Notes: generated from the sequence alone by a model not told the origin. DNA of 64,000 nt from Oncomelania hupensis (GCA_036898135.1 CM072525.1:51716799-51780798); one strand, 5' to 3'; positions 1-25,534 are shown, counted from the first letter of the stretch. Made by a program: numbers and translations.

Positions 1-445
1 CTGTATACATGGGTAGTAACGATGATCAGTGAGGACTACACTAAATTCCTCCTCATACTGTATACATGGGTAGTAACGATGATCAGTGAAGACTACACTA
101 AAGGCCTCCTCATACTGTATACATGGGTAGTAACGATGATCAGTGAGGACTACACTAAAGGCCTCCTCATACTGTATACATGGGTAGTAACGATGATCAG
201 TGAGGACTACACTAAAGCCCTCCTCATACTGTATACATGGGTAGTAACGATGATCAGTGAGGACTAAACTAAAGGCCTCCTCATACTGTATACATGGGTA
301 GTAACGATGATCAGTGAGGACTAAACTAAAGGCCTGTATACATGGGTAGTAACGATGATCAGTGAGGACTACACTAAAGGCCTCCTCATACTGTATACAT
401 GGGTAGTGACGATGATCAGTGAGGACTAAAATAAAGGCCTCCTCA
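1..445. repeat. 57-bp tandem repeat, 8 copies
   Basis: Units start at 1, 58, 115, 172, 229, 286, 334 and 391. The period is 57 bp, except the unit starting at 286, which is cut to 48 bp. Each unit starts with ctgtatacatgggtagtaac. Because 57 is a multiple of three, one strand stays open as a fake reading frame. The array continues off the left edge and sits upstream of the first visible MOCOS exon, probably in an intron. Confidence 0.97.
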
Positions 446-702
446 GCGTTGACATGTGTAATACATGAAACATCAGAGTTGACAGTTGATTGACGACGAC
501 CACTATGATGATGATGATTTCGCCATGTTGTATGAAGGCTTATTTACAAGTTTTACAGATACAGATTGGTGTTGATCTAAGTTAAATATATGGGTCTTGA
601 AGATTTGTTGTAAGTCTGCTGGTTCATTGATTGGTGGTGGTCTTTGTGTTGAACTTTGTACAATTAATGTACTGTTACACTGCTGTTTTGTCTGTTTCTC
701 AG

Positions 703-14531
<13,829 letters not shown>

Positions 14532-15116
14532 GGTCAAGGCTCTACTTCTCAGAGTCAAGATCAAGGCCGTCTTTCGCTGGGTCAGATTCAAGAGTGCCTT
14601 TTGTGGGACTGCCGTGTAGGAAAGACAGGATAGAGTGCTATTGTAACTCGTATAAACCGAGTTGATTCCAGTTTTTTCTTATGGCGTAACATGAAATCGG
14701 CACAAAAGTGCAGTCTTACGTTGCATGGTAAACACACCACCATTCAGCTGAAAATCACCATATTCCGCATTTTTTTAATATGATCGTCCCGTGCTCTAAT
14801 GCCTTTCATAATGTGTCAATACTGAGTTGGTTAAAGGATGATTCACATCTATCATCGCTATGGCGAGCATAAACCGAGAACAATCATTTTATCGAGTAAA
14901 CGTGTAAGTTGTCCGCAAAGAGATAAGTGGTCTATTTCGCTTCAGTACTTTGGACATCCTTGAACATGCGTGGTTGGTGGTTGATGGTTGTCGATTGTTG
15001 ACTCTTTCAGTTCAGTCATTGTTAGACTTGGCCCTAACGTGGCTTCTTGTCATTCCTTCATTATTTCACTAATTAAATATTGATTTCGATATTAAGCGAT
15101 ACTGTGTTTTATCAGC
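14532..15116. other. MOCOS 3'UTR and intergenic DNA
   Basis: It starts with the presumed 3'UTR. I see no AATAAA, open frame of note or repeat in it. Confidence 0.5.
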
Positions 15117-15248
15117 GTAAACAGTGTTTTATTCAGCAACTATGAAATGTTTGAACCTGATAACAAATGTCTTTCTGCCTGTAAACAGTGTTTTATTCAG
15201 CAACTATGAATGTTGGAACCTGATAACGAATGTCTATCTGCCTATAAA
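15117..15248. repeat. 64-bp direct repeat, 2 copies
   Basis: Copies start at 15117 and 15181 with gtaaacagtgttttattcag and share cctgataacraatgtct. They lie just before the 75-bp satellite. Confidence 0.9.
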
Positions 15249-15260
15249 CAAGCACCTAGA

Positions 15261-15766
15261 AATCCTGGTCGTACCTTATGGTTGTATAATGCCATACCGA
15301 TGTTGTTGCGTCACATTTCGCCATTGGGATTGCATAATCCTGGTCGTACCTTATGGTTGTATATTGCCAAACTGATGTTGTTGTGTCACATTTCACCATT
15401 GGGATTGCATAATCCTGGTCGTACCTTATGGTTGTATAATGCCATACCAATGTTGTTGCGTCACATTTCGCCATTGGGATTGCATAATCCTGGTCGTACC
15501 TTATGGTTGTATAATGCCATACCGATGTTGTTGCGTCACATTTCGCCATTGGGATTGCATAATCCTGGTCGTACCTTATGGTTGTATATTGCCAAACTGA
15601 TGTTGTTGTGTCACATTTCACCATTGGGATTGCATAATCCTGGTCGTACCTTATGGTTGTATAATGCCATACCGATGTTGTTGCGTCACATTTCGCCATT
15701 GGGATTGCATAATCCTGGTCGTACCTTATGGTTGTATATTGCCAAACTGATGTTGTTGTGTCACTT
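15261..15766. repeat. 75-bp satellite, 7 units of two alternating types
   Basis: Units start at 15261, 15336, 15411, 15486, 15561, 15636 and 15711, each with aatcctggtcgtaccttatg. Type A has ataatgccatacc...gcgtcac; type B has atattgccaaact...gtgtcac. The order is A-B-A-A-B-A-B, so most of the array is an AB dimer of 150 bp. A period divisible by three keeps both strands open, but nothing suggests coding. Confidence 0.97.
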
Positions 15767-16107
15767 TTTATTTATTTTTTTTAAATTTTATTTACCTTAT
15801 TGTCCCTTTTTCCATAGGGAAATTCTGGGCCGCCTCCCCAGGGGAAAGCGTAGTCGCAGCCTGTGGCGCGCCCAAACCCAACCTACCTAACATTAGTTGT
15901 GATTTTGAAAATTTGCTGGGGGAGCAAACCGTTGTACCCGGAGAAAACCCCCGAGACGTTGCCCGAGTCGAAAGTAAATAATATTCGGAGAAACATAACG
16001 CCCAGATGCTGGATCGAACCCACACCTGTCAGGCGCCATTGGTTTGTGGCCTGTGGACAAGGCACGTTAGTCCTGCCTTAGCCCACTTGGCCACAACGCT
16101 CGCCACA
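15765..16107 (-). mobile_element. tRNA-derived SINE (family A)
   Basis: On the minus strand the head (about 16107-16010) has an A box (tggccaagtgg) and a B box (ggttcgatcc), both RNA polymerase III promoter elements. The body contains gggggttttctccgggtaca, a core shared with the SINE at 51482. It ends in an A-rich tail at 15765-15800 next to the satellite. A true tRNA gene is ruled out by the long body. Confidence 0.85.
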
Positions 16108-16614
16108 GGGATTACATAATCCAAAGAAGAGGCATGATATTTCATGATTTTTTTTCAGTAACAAATAACATTTATCATCAGAAGTCACATGTTCCTGACT
16201 TTGATTGGTCATGGTCATATGCGCATATGTTCATAAGAATTAAATTTGCAATAGCTCATAAAATGCACCACCATTAATTTACGGCACTTGTCAAAATGTA
16301 TATTTATATCTTTTCGTTGTAATTCATTGTATTGTTTGTCGTAATTATAATTTCTCGTAAATTTACTGTTTCGATAACAATTTATTTTTTCTAAAAATAT
16401 TTATTAATATCTAGATAGTGCACTTTTCAAAACGCCTTATTAGGTTTCATGTGGATTTTTGTGTTTTTAAAACGAATTGTTTTTGTGTTCATTTATCACT
16501 GTCAAAATATTGTGATTGAGAAAACTCATTATTATTTTCACGCAAATGTACTGTTTGAAGAACAATTCTCATTGTTATAATTACTGCATGTGAAGATTCC
16601 TCTTTTATAACACA
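16108..16614. other. AT-rich intergenic DNA
   Basis: No gene, repeat or structured element recognised. Confidence 0.5.
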
Positions 16615-16621
16615 TTGATTA

Positions 16622-16868
16622 ATATTGTATTATATTATATTGTATTGTATTGTATTATATTATATTATATTATATTATATTATATTATATTATATTATAT
16701 TATATTATATTATATTATATTATATTATTTTATATTATATTATATTATATTATATTATTTTATATTATATTATATTATATTATATTATATTATATTATAT
16801 TATATTATATTATATTATATTATATTATATTATATTATATTATATTATATTATTTTATATTATATTAT
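16622..16868. repeat. (TTATA)n pentanucleotide microsatellite
   Basis: About 245 bp of TTATA pentamers, with TTGTA pentamers at the left edge. Confidence 0.97.
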
Positions 16869-16982
16869 AGTAATCAAGATGCTTTGCTAGTGCTCTTCTT
16901 CTTGTTTCTAATTTGTTGTGGTAGATATGTGAGCGTGTATGTTGGTGAAGATCGACACACTTTAAGCCTGATTGGTGACATT

Positions 16983-16984
16983 AC

Positions 16985-17071
<87 letters not shown>

Positions 17072-17180
17072 TAGAAGTAGTAGTAGTAGTAGTAGTAGTA
17101 AATAAAAATAATAATGACGATGACGATGATGATGACGATGATGATGATGATTGATGATGATTGATGATGACGATGATGAC
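16983..17180. repeat. (ATT)n, (AGT)n and (GAT/GAC)n microsatellites
   Basis: Three trinucleotide runs in series. The sequence just before (16918-16980: gtgagcgtgtatgttggtga) matches the retroposon at 51670-51880, so the ATT run is probably that element's tail. Confidence 0.9.
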
Positions 17181-17184
17181 GACG

Positions 17185-17390
17185 ACGACGACGCTGCGCT
17201 CCTTTGTCATCTCCATCTTCCTACACGCTTGCGAAACATGGACCCTCACAGCAGACCTACTACAAAGCATGGAGATGAGGTGCTACAGAAGAATTATGGG
17301 CATTTCCTATAGCCAGCACATTACCCACGAAGTCCGACAGACCATCATCACACAAGCCATTGGACAACACGATGACATGCTCAATTGGTC
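17185..17390 (+). pseudogene. RTE/BovB-like LINE fragment
   Basis: Encodes LRSFVISIFLHACETWTLTA, then QSMEMRCYRRIMGISYSQHI and AIGQHDDML, the same C-terminal region as at 12905. It is cut at both ends. Confidence 0.75.
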
Positions 17391-17399
17391 GTTCCACAG

Positions 17400-18154
17400 T
17401 GGGAAATATTGTTTTAGGCTGTTTCCGTACCAACGTCCGTTCACCCGGGCGAACGTCTCTGTACGGATTTGTTTGATACTTGGTATGTGGTTAGAACATA
17501 GAGATACCTTCCAGGTGACACACCTGTATGCATAACCGGTGACGCCATCATGATGACGTCATCATTTGGGTTTTCTAAAACTACTGTAGGGATTTGGTTC
17601 ACATTTGGTATGTGCTTAGACTTTACGTATGCCTCCAACATAAAACCACACATAATTATGCAAATCGAATGACGTAATCATGGTGACGTCATCTTTTACA
17701 TTTTTTAAAATTAATTTTTTTTTAGGTGGAGGAGGGAGTTGGGGGGGAAGAGGGGGGGGATTATTTTCTTTAAATGTGTTAGGTAATTAGAATGAACCTA
17801 TATCTTGTTATTTTGTGCCTTTGAAGCTTATTGTAAATGAGATCTAGAAGGCTATGCCTGAAATGTAATGTTAAATAAGCTACATCGACTGGAATGTTAT
17901 CAAGACGCTGTGTGCACTGTTACAATGGTGAATCGTTGAATGTCTGTTGGGTTTCAGCGATCTTCTTCTTGTTTGTGAGGAACATTGTTACGATGTATGA
18001 AGTTTGTCTTTATTACTGTACTGTCAAAACCACACCTGTACCCACTTTGCTGCTATACCATTAAAAGATATCACAATTTGCACCCTCTATATCGCTGTGT
18101 TCTTAACATTGTGTGCGTCTGTGACTCCACCACCATAATTGGCCAACCCCTGCC
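17400..18154. other. Intergenic DNA with a shared repeat module
   Basis: 17440-17700 has two spaced modules with gggatttggttcacatttgg and gacgtcatc. A related module in reverse orientation lies at 21620-21870. 17730-17760 is a G-rich run. Nothing coding is seen. Confidence 0.4.
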
Positions 18155-19481
18155 ATTCACCTGCAATGCCCCCGTTGGGGTGCCACCCCTTGGGGTCATG
18201 AGCAATCTTGCCACTGTAGATTGTTCAAACCTATAAAGGGAAAAGTGAAAGCCACAGTTGAAAACCTGTCTTTCCTTTGTAGGCAAGACAAATTCACTGC
18301 GGCAACAGTACCCCCGTTGGAGTGCCGGGGGTTTTCAGTATAAATAGTATCCCCACTTTATGGAAATTTAGTGCTTTAAATTCCCACTGTCGCTGTCTTC
18401 CTCATTTACTCTTTCCCATTCCTGCTCTGTCCTATCACTCTGCTATACTATCTTCTTCTTCGCTAGATCAATGACCTACCTTTTTTCTTGAAAACTCTTC
18501 CTGGACAAGACTCCTTGTTTGTGTATGAGGTCTGTTGGATCAGCTTGGGAGTGTTGGACGCTTTCTGCCGGGTGGTCACTAGGGCTTCCTATGATTGTAT
18601 TAGTTAGCAATATAGGCATTTTATATGTATGTGTTTTGTTGATGATTTATAATGATGTTTGTATTCTATTTTGTTTTTGTAACCGGGGGTTCGCGTAGTT
18701 GAGGTCAACCCTCAGCCGTCCCCCGCGTGGGATGTCTTTATTGTAAAGTGACTGGCCGGTGGAGTGCGTTCCAATTTTTCCACTGGGGTTGTTTCAGCAG
18801 ATCTTTTATGCGGATCGGGGGTTGTCCGGTCCTGATTTGGCTCGGAAGAGTCCGCTGGACCTAAAGCAACAATAAATCAGTCAATCAGTCAATCAGTTGG
18901 GGTGCCGGGGGTTTCAGTATAAATAGTATCCCCACTTTCTGAAAATTTAGTGCTTTAAATTCCCACTGTCGCTGTCTTTCTCATTTGCTCTTTCTCATTC
19001 CTGCTCTTTTCTATCAATCTGCTATACTATCTTCTTCTTCGCTAGACCAGTCTCCTACCTTTTTTCTTGAAAACTCTTCCGGGACAAGACTCCTTGTTTG
19101 TGTATGGGGTCTGTTGGATCAGCTTGGAAATATTGGACGCTTTCTGCCGGGTGGTCACTAGGGCTTCCTATGATGTTATTATTTAGCAATGTAGGCATTT
19201 TATATGTATGTGTTGTGTTGATAATTTATAATGATGTTTGTATTCTATTTTGTTTTTGTAAACGGGGGTTCGATAAGTTGGGGTTTAGCCTCAGCCGTTC
19301 CCTGCGTGGGATGTCTTTATTGTAAAGTGACTGGCTGGTGGAGGGCATTCAGTTTTCCCACTAGGGTTGTTTCAGCAGATCTTTTATGCGGATTGGGGGT
19401 TGTCAGGTCCTGATTTGGCTCGGAAGAGTCCGCTGGACCTAAAGCAACAATTATGTAATGTAATGTAATTCACCTGCAATG
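18155..19481 (+). mobile_element. Retroposon family X, head-to-tail dimer with 14-bp TSD
   Basis: The insertion 18169-19467 is flanked by exact direct repeats attcacctgcaatg (18155-18168 and 19468-19481). Inside are two direct copies with a 580-bp period (cgttggRgtgccgggg at 18315 and 18895). Each has cagtataaatagtatcccca and ends ggaagagtccgctggaccta plus aagcaacaa. The first ends in an (AATCAGTC)n-like tail and the second in a (TAATG)n tail. The 3' end can form a short ggtcc/ggacc stem. It is non-coding, so either a SINE or the 3' part of an unidentified LINE. Confidence 0.75.
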
Positions 19482-19888
19482 TAAGCTGGTTGGTCAGTTG
19501 GCCTATTAATTGGTTAGATGGTTAGTGGATTGATCCACTGACCTACTGTCTCACTGATTGGTGCGGTTAATTGATTCATTCATTGATCGAGGGCGCAGTT
19601 TGTTGATTGTTTCGGTGATTGGCTGGTTGGAGTCGATTGGTTGGATGGTTAGTTTGTAAACTGGTTTCTAAATTTATTTGATTTGCGGACTTATTGAACG
19701 ACCAACATACTGTTGACAAATTTGGCAGATTCAAAAACATTGCTACAGTAAAAATTGAAAGAAATACGGTAAAGTCATGAATGTCGATAACGATAAACCT
19801 TGCGTCAGTCTTTAGGGCGTGTCCAATAGCTGGTTTTCAAGTCAAGTCTGTGGATCTGTGTATCTGTACAGACATAGACTAAGTGTTG

Positions 19889-19890
<2 letters not shown>
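19482..19890. other. Intergenic DNA with repeated ttggttgg-like motifs
   Basis: Between 19480 and 19660 there is a loose gattggttggttagt pattern. No gene seen. Confidence 0.4.
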
Positions 19891-19960
<70 letters not shown>

Positions 19961-19962
19961 TC
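19891..19962. repeat. (CT)n microsatellite
   Basis: Nearly pure CT repeats. A second, looser CT-rich stretch lies at 20136-20210. Confidence 0.95.
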
Positions 19963-20244
19963 TTTGTGTGTGTGTGCGCTCGCAGATCTTGATTATATAA
20001 TTACGTTATAATGTTATTGTTATGAAGTAATTTTGTTATTCTAATTGTTATTGTTAAAGCTCCAATGGCAAGGTGTACAAAAGCACACCCTGTGCTTACT
20101 TTTGTACCCTTATTAAATAAAATTATTATCTTATATCTCTCTCCCCCTCTCTCCCTCTCTTTTTTATCTCTCCCTCTCTCTCTTTCTCCCTCCCTGTCTC
20201 TCTCTCACCCACATATTAACACACACACACACTCACTCACACAA

Positions 20245-21060
20245 ACAATTTATAAAGACGGCAATCCGGTTGATCCAGGTAATTACAGAGAAGAAACATT
20301 AAATAGCTCTATAAGCAAATTATTTTGTCAAATGATAAACACAAGAATAAGTAACTACCTCCAAGACAATAACAAACTAATCAATACAATACAATACAAG
20401 GTTATTGCTTTAGGTCCAGCGGACTCTTCCGAGCCAAACCAGGACCAGAACAAACTAATCAAATAACAAGCAAGATTCAGAAAAAAAAACTCATCGGACA
20501 AAAATATTAATTCTGGAGCCTTGTTGTAGAAATCGCTAAAATGAAGAAAAAAAAAAAAGTCTTTACGAATGTTTCATTGACTTCAAAAAGCTTTTGAGAA
20601 TGTATGGCATGAAGCACAACTTGTAAAAATAACACGAATATGTATCAAAGGAACAATACTGAAAATATATATAATAACTCTAAAATATGTAAGCTATAAA
20701 AACTAATAATAGATTCTCTAATGAAATTATTGCTAAAAAGGGAATATATCAAGGAAATACTTTAAGCCCGGTTTCATTTAATATATTTATTACTGACATT
20801 ACTAAAAATCTGTCTGATGCCGATTGTCCTATAATTAACAATTTAAAGAGAACGACAGTCTTCTGTGTGCAGATGAACTCTTACTGCTGTCACTAACAAG
20901 AAAAGGCTTACAGAACAAACTGAATAATAAACAAGACTACAGCCAAAAATGAGGTCTAGAAATAAATAGAAAAAAATCTAAGTTTATAATATTTAGCAAG
21001 ACGGAGCCATTAATAAAACAAGATTTCAGATGTGGGGAAGATACTAAAGAAACTACGGAC
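20245..21060 (+). pseudogene. Degraded non-LTR reverse transcriptase
   Basis: A decayed AT-rich copy read across several frames. Recognisable blocks are DPGNYRE at the start, ECFIDFKK (RT block A), and GIYQGNTLSPVSFNIFITDI (RT block B). The clade cannot be assigned. It is split by the 64-bp insertion at 20385. Confidence 0.55.
20371..20462 (-). mobile_element. 64-bp micro-insertion of retroposon family X 3' end
   Basis: Insert 20385-20448 is flanked by the exact 14-bp repeats aacaaactaatcaa (20371-20384, 20449-20462). On the minus strand it is the last 50 bases of family X (ctcggaagagtccgctggac then ctaaagcaataac) and a (TTGTA)n tail. It is a very short 5' truncation. Confidence 0.85.
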
Positions 21061-21069
21061 ATCTATAAA

Positions 21070-21115
21070 TATGCGCAAAGTGTCTCTGCGAGTTTTGCGC
21101 TAAATAAATGTTATC

Positions 21116-21210
<95 letters not shown>

Positions 21211-21212
21211 TA
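21070..21212 (+). repeat. LINE 3' end with (ATT)n(AGT)n tail
   Basis: tgcgagttttgcgctaaata before the ATT run matches, in reverse orientation, the L2-type 3' end at 55680-55720. Only the terminal bases are present, then ATT and AGT triplets. Confidence 0.6.
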
Positions 21213-21267
21213 AATATCTGGGAATCATCATTCATTGGACTGGAAAATTCTCTGTTGCTCGAGAAAA

Positions 21268-21610
21268 CCTCCACCTATCTTATCCTATCCTATCCCGTAA
21301 CTCTAAAGTCGTTGGGGCACCACAGTTTAACCAGCTTACTCCATCTTTCTCTGTCCTCAGCAACCCTCATGGCTTCGCTCAGTGTCAAGCCAGTCCATTC
21401 TCGAATGTTGTCCTCCCACCTCTTTTTATGTCTCCTCTTCTGCGTCCTGATGTTCTAGTGAAGAAACGAAAACCCCGATGGTATGGCCACGTCACCAGAT
21501 CATCAGCAGGCCTTGCAAAGACCATCCTGCAAGGCAGAGTGCAAGGAGGTAGAAAAAGAGGGAGACAGAAAAAGAGGTGGGAGGACAGCTCAGGACAGGA
21601 GAAAAAAGGA
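21268..21610. pseudogene. RTE/BovB-like LINE, inverted pair of pieces
   Basis: 21268-21452 is the 3' end on the minus strand: (GGATA)n tail, then codons for VPQRL, EDRERWSKLV and NIREWTGLTLSEA. 21458-21612 reads on the plus strand: KKRKPRWYGHVTRSSAGLAK, then TILQGRVQGGRKRGRQKKRW. The two pieces are neighbouring parts of one LINE in opposite orientation, as 5' inversion (twin priming) would leave. Confidence 0.75.
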
Positions 21611-21612
21611 TT

Positions 21613-22555
21613 AGAAAAACAAAACACGTCACACCATGACGTCACACAATATACCATAGTTTCGTTTAAGGCTTAAGGCATCTGTAAATTCCAATTACAT
21701 ACCAAAACAAAAATCAAATGTACATTTAAAATTGTTTCTTTAAAACGAAAACATTACGTCACGATGATTACGTCACTCCATTTGCATAAGGTTGGTTTTA
21801 TCTTGGAGGAACAGGTAAAGTCTAAGTAGGCCTATATACCAAATTTGAACTCCAGTAGTTTAGGAGAAAACAGGATTTGAAAAGGAAACAACACAACAAC
21901 AATACGACATTATCCAACATGGGTAATTTTTCCAATTTTTTTTTTCAATCTGGTAGGGTGAGTTATTTCTTAAGTAAACGCCGAAAAATCCGTCCATTAA
22001 TTTCAGAGACCGACGTCGGACGGACGCTGGACGGACGCCGGACGGACGCCGGACGCCCAAAGCCGAAAACAGTAGCTTCAGAGCTTTACAGGTCGGAACT
22101 AATAAAATAAATAAATAACGTGAACAAACGAGCAAAAAATTATAAATGTACAATTTCGAACATGAAACTTAACACAACTATCTATAGCTATCTAAAATAG
22201 AACAAACAAAACGATGGCATACCATTCAAATATATTTCCAAACACTAACACATAACCCTCCCTCCCCAAAACTAAGCATTTTCAAAAGTGTTAATGTTCT
22301 TGACTGGGTTGTGACTGAAGTTTATCCTAATGAAACAAAAGACAAACGTGGAAATCATAGGTCACAATCTGAAATATCTACAACCAAAAATTATCAAAAT
22401 TTGCTAAGCCAATTTTGTTTTAATACAGTGCAATTATTTTAAAATAATAAAACGGAGAAGCACAATGACCTGACTTTTGGAGAAAAAAAAAGTACAAATA
22501 CAAGTGATCTAACATGCTTAGCAGTTGTGTTAAGTTTCCACAAAACAAAAAGGAT
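21613..22555. other. Intergenic DNA, repeat remnants
   Basis: 21620-21870 matches the 17440-17700 module in reverse orientation. 22012-22062 is a small ggacggacgccg tandem. No gene seen. Confidence 0.4.
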
Positions 22556-22572
22556 GAATATCGGTTCAATCA

Positions 22573-22790
22573 TTATAATAATAATAATAATAATACAGGA
22601 TGCTATGTACGCGCCTTTCCCCAAGGCTCAAAGCGCGGCGATCTATACCAACATACACGCTCACCTGTCTCATGCTACTCATTTACCCTCACACACACCA
22701 AATACACATACATCACTCAAACAGGTGGTGTAAAGGCAGGAAGATCGCTATTAGAAGACGGAAGAAAATCGAATTTATATTTTTGAAATT
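22573..22790 (-). repeat. Retroposon (same family as 51670-51880), minus copy
   Basis: It begins with an (AAT)n tail, then gcgcctttccccaaggctca, cagcgcggcgatct-like text, caacatacacgctcacctgt, and ends agaagacggaagaaaatcga. This is the reverse complement of the copy at 51670-51880. Confidence 0.75.
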
Positions 22791-23233
22791 TTTATATTGA
22801 CTGCATCATGTACCATTATTGAGGTAAGGCAAAGAGTGTGTTTCGAACAAAGTAGAAATTCAGGGCGAAAGACCAAGTGACTGACCAACAACCACACTGC
22901 TTCTGAAGGATCCCAAACTCACCAAATGGCTTCTGCCGTTGTTGTAGATATTCAACCAAATGTGTTAGCAACAAAATGACTCCAATGACCTTGATCTTTG
23001 CGATAGAGCAAATATGATGGCAGGCCACTAACCTAGATAATGTTCCTATGAGGTTTGGTCAAAATACGTTCAGTGGTTCTTGAGATATGGCGTCCAACGG
23101 ACCGACGGACAGACAAACTGACCGACCGACAGAATTATATTTGGCTCGTTTTGATGCTCCCTTAACCCTCTCTGCCCCGATTATTTGAAAGTATTTCCAG
23201 AAAAGTCTGAAAATACAAAAACACATAAAAATG

Positions 23234-23268
<35 letters not shown>

Positions 23269-24289
23269 AATACATGCATCCAAATACTAGTACTTAATTA
23301 AACGAACAAGTGCAGTTCCGAGCATGAAACCTACGCAGTATATGGTAAATTAACTTCTCTTAATGGCTTCTGGCAGAGCCAAGTCCCAACAATGCTTTGT
23401 GTTTGACTATTGACAACGCTGATGTTTTGCTTTCCTTGTACGAACAGTTGTACAAACGAAATACTGCTGTACAGCTTACACTACCCCCAAAGGCGTCGAA
23501 TTTGCACCGATCGTGTTGCCGATTCTAATCCGATTGCAATCAGATGACGTCATTCGCATCCGTCCGATCGCGGTCGGCTGGGAATCTTGTGATTAGAGCC
23601 TGCTCTATACTGCTTCGAGAAATCGTCCCCGATTCTAAGCTTACAAAAATCAGTACGCCTCTCGCGAGTGCGTGATTTCAACCTCAGCATGGCGGCAGAA
23701 ATGACTCTCCGTCTCAGCCATTGTCGTACACACTACCTTCGTTATTGATGTTTTACCTTTCTCTTCCAAATACGATTCAAAACTGCAGCTAATTCAAGCA
23801 AATTCTCAACACTGTCAAAACTGGCAGCATTTTCAACAACAGGAAGATGCTAGCGACCGTCACCATCTGCTTCCAAAGGGTCGGCTTGTTTGGGAGCGTG
23901 TGTCAGTGTTCACGTTTATGCAGTCCGGCCTGACCACACTCCGATTATGAAAATGCTCTAGAATCAGCCTCAAAACCAATACGTGTGGGTGGCATCTTAA
24001 GACCTAATGCTTTAGAACACGGAATTCAATGTCACCTTATATATTAATACAGTTTTGGTGTAACTCTTAAGCATGCGGTAATGAGTGAATGCCTAATGAC
24101 TGTCAAGTAGCCCTCTGCTAGATTCTCGCTGTTATGTTATTGAGGACCCCGATGTGTTTTTAAGCTGCGTACACGTTTATTGGACAGCTTTCACCTCAAC
24201 AATGTGGATTAATAAACGCTTCTATGATCATACTATCCAGTGTAAAAGTGTGAAAATAATTACCTCAGACTCATTTTAAAAGCCGTTGT
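22791..24289. other. Intergenic DNA, no gene recognised
   Basis: Contains a gaccgacggacagacaaact stretch at 23100 of a kind seen in degraded repeats, and an (AAAT)n run at 23236-23270. 23460-23960 looks like a distinct GC-richer block, but I could not identify it. Confidence 0.4.
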
Positions 24290-24291
24290 TT

Positions 24292-24605
24292 TCATGATTA
24301 TTTATTATTTATCATTCTTATATAGCGCTGCTGCTCAAGGCGCTGACCGATACAAGATCGCACTCAAGCTGGCTGAGGCGCCCACTTGCAGCCTTTCGGC
24401 GCACTGCCTGAAGCCCAGACCATGCATGGAACAATCCTGGGCAACCGGGGATAGGAGAGAAAGAACCTAGTGCTTGTTGGGTTATTTGTGCAGCCGGCAC
24501 TCACCTGTCTAGGAACTGAGCGTCAGGATTTTTAAAGTCCGTGCGATGGAATGCAAGCATGCACTATTAGACCTCGGTTTATACTCTCATGTGAAGGATG
24601 GTGTT
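24292..24605 (-). mobile_element. SINE family B, degraded, head missing
   Basis: On the minus strand it shares agtataaaccgaggtct, the gacgctcag and aggtgagtgccgg blocks, and agcgctatataagaatgat with the full copies at 35172 and 59500. It is more diverged than the others. Confidence 0.75.
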
Positions 24606-25104
24606 CTTAACCTTTTAGTCACCGCAAGCTAATTTTGGTACTGCAGAATTTCTTCACTGCTTTCTCATTGCGTAACACGTTGGCATGAGAGAAAATGTCA
24701 TCTTTTGCTTAACGTGCAATTCTTCTCACTCTGTTATAATAGAGTATAATCATAGAAAAGTTCACACTCACACACAGACACACACACACACACAAGTGCG
24801 TGCACGCACACCACTGACAGTTGTTTGTTGACACAGCAAGGAAGAGACGTCTAGAATTCAAAGTGTAGGAGTGGACCTAACCAATGATTACCCAAAATTT
24901 TATCTGTTTTTGTGTCAACAATGCAATGTCCCCAGTAAACTCATTGTCACAAAAACACCATTCATACCCTGACCCTTTAATTAAATGAATAGGTAAGCTA
25001 TTTCTGTGGCTCGTAAACCAAAAGCAAATTTCTCTACTTGTCTTGTCTCGCCAATAACTCAACAAACACAGTAACGACAGCGCCGTCAAACAAAAGCGCG
25101 GATG
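24606..25104. other. Intergenic DNA
   Basis: A short (CA)n run lies at 24766-24796. Nothing else recognised. Confidence 0.4.
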
Positions 25105-25109
25105 AAATT

Positions 25110-25290
25110 ATTTCCCTTAGAGCGGCTTACTAGTAACCAAAACGTCCTGGTTCGAATTCCGGATTGGCCAACTTGTGACCATGGTATTTCCCCCTTACCA
25201 TCAATTGGTTCGCTGGTATCAGAATAATGTGACCAGCAGTGGCCTATGCGCTCCGGAGTTGTGTGACTATAATCTACAATTAACCTAACC
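25110..25290 (+). mobile_element. tRNA-derived SINE (family C), 5'-truncated copy
   Basis: Shares gcttRctagtaaccRaaa, a B box (ggttcgaattcc), cggattggYcaac, and gtgtgactataatctacaa with the well-bounded copy at 52185-52380. The A-box part is lost or very degraded. Confidence 0.8.
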
Positions 25291-25534
25291 TTTTTCCCTT
25301 AAAGTCACCTGGTGTGTAATGTCACCTTTCCCCACTGAAGGGCACCTCGCTGTCGTCTCATTGATCTCAAGGGGTCGTTGTGGTTCGCACGCAGGCATTA
25401 TGGGTGAAAATGTCGGTAGCCATATTGTATCTCACAGGGGCGAATTATGCTCTTCATGAGAGGAGAGGGAGGGTTGGGGTGGGGGTGTCCTGATTACATT
25501 ATGTGACACTATTAGACTACTAATAATTATGTAC

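Noticed and set aside
22..267. Open frame through the 57-bp tandem repeat
   Set aside because: It is open only because the repeat period is a multiple of three and the units lack stops.
15210..15890. Long open frames on both strands through the 75-bp satellite
   Set aside because: Period 75 preserves frame; no domain, no codon bias, and one frame runs into a SINE.
17985..18286. Short frames on both strands around 18.0-18.3 kb
   Set aside because: They straddle the family X insertion boundary and have no domain.
23059..23283. Minus-strand frame with a hydrophobic start
   Set aside because: Most of it is an AAAT run; no family resemblance.
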